A DNA stretch of 64,000 nucleotides from contig JANPWX010000214.1 of the NCBI GenBank assembly GCA_024734555.1, positions 349,672-413,671 of the forward strand, in the 5' to 3' direction. This DNA is from Trochalopteron elliotii (lineage: Eukaryota > Chordata > Aves > Passeriformes > Leiothrichidae). Shown piece by piece: positions 63,372-64,000 of this stretch. Position 1 is the first letter of the stretch; every line of letters starts with the position of its first letter. The position numbers and the translations under genes are program-made. The notes below the pieces were generated by a model. It made no database searches. It saw only the letters and a program-made list of their open reading frames with translations, and was not told where the DNA came from.

Positions 63372-64000
63372 CAGGAACCTCACCATACTGTCCTTCGTCT
63401 GAGGGTAATTCCAGTGTTTTACTCCGAAGCACATGCCGAAGGCTCTAGGTGTAAACCCCATGCATTTCGTGAACTCCTTCCCAGGCTGGGGCTGTCACCC
63501 CAGGGTGATGAGGAGCAGCAGCAGCCAAGCGAGGTGGCTCTGCACCCCCTGGGCTGAACCCCGCCACGCAGCCACATTTCACAAACCCACCCAGCAGCCG
63601 CTTTCAGACTCCAAAAACATTATTTTCATTAAAACAAATTATAAAATGCCAAGATAGGAAAGCCTCCGATATTTACAGAGAGGAAGAGAAATGGTAACAT
63701 TGTTTTAAAGGGTCTTTTTTGGGTGCACAAAATTAAATAGGTCTATTATGTGAAAACAGGCAATAACAAGAAATCATTAATGAAAACCACCTAAGAAACC
63801 CTATTTTTTTTATTTCCCAGAATCACAGATCCCACATTCTAAATAATTCTGTGCAAATACGTTTCCTATGCCCTATCCAGACACATCGCACAGATCACTG
63901 GACTGATCGACTTTGTTCGTCTGCAAATCGTTTACCTAACTATTTAATCCAATATTTCACAAACATCTTAACAGCATCCGACCCATGCATCAAAACATGC

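Larger units (their letters stand above)
60216..64000 (-). other. GAD2: Part of GAD2 intron 4, continuing past the window
   Basis: Sequence upstream of exon 5. I looked for exon 4 (the YAIKT end and the preceding MHCQ-type motif) on the minus strand and did not find it, so at least 3785 nt belong to this intron. The GC content rises from about 61250, with two CpG-dense clusters. Confidence 0.75.

Noticed and set aside
60216..64000. Possible GAD2 exon 4 or exons 1-3
   Set aside because: I searched the minus strand for the codons of the YAIKT/MHCQ region and for the Cys-rich N-terminal segment and found neither. These exons should lie beyond 64000.

Overview
The window is a piece of bird nuclear DNA. 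The evidence is CR1 LINE fragments with the avian 3' tail, a retroviral LTR-like repeat of a kind I recognise from bird genomes, and one large intron-rich vertebrate gene. I cannot name the species. There is no operon, phage, CRISPR array or other bacterial feature.

The only gene I can support is GAD2 (glutamate decarboxylase 65), on the minus strand. Twelve coding exons lie between 60215 and 27987. If the gene has the 16-exon layout of mammalian GAD2, these are exons 5 to 16. Joined in frame they encode 411 residues ending at the natural stop. They match human GAD65 residues 175-585 with no insertion or deletion, so the PLP lysine falls at 396, the catalytic-loop tyrosine at 425 and the substrate arginine at 558. 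All junctions are GT/AG. Exons 1-4 (the N-terminal targeting region and the start of the catalytic fold) were not found and should lie above 64000. The 3' UTR probably runs to about 26405.

Layout by position: 1-18600 is unique intergenic DNA with a few simple repeats. From 18600 to 20700 lies an ancient minus-strand CR1/L3-like LINE, split by a plus-strand LTR-like element at about 19222-20317. A CR1 3' tail follows at 20988-21091. From 21092 to 26404 there is intergenic DNA with no gene seen. From 26405 to 60215 is GAD2, whose 11.3-kb intron 7 holds a 1.55-kb CR1 copy at 51985-53533. From 60216 to 64000 is the start of intron 4, with two CpG-dense clusters.

I found no convincing undescribed system. 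The points most worth a second look are: a (CAT)7 tract, which reads as seven Nova-type UCAU motifs, 24-46 nt before the last exon of this neuronal gene; a weak exon 6 splice donor; a Gly in place of Ala right after the PLP-binding Asp; the nested LTR-in-LINE insertion; and the CpG clusters in intron 4.
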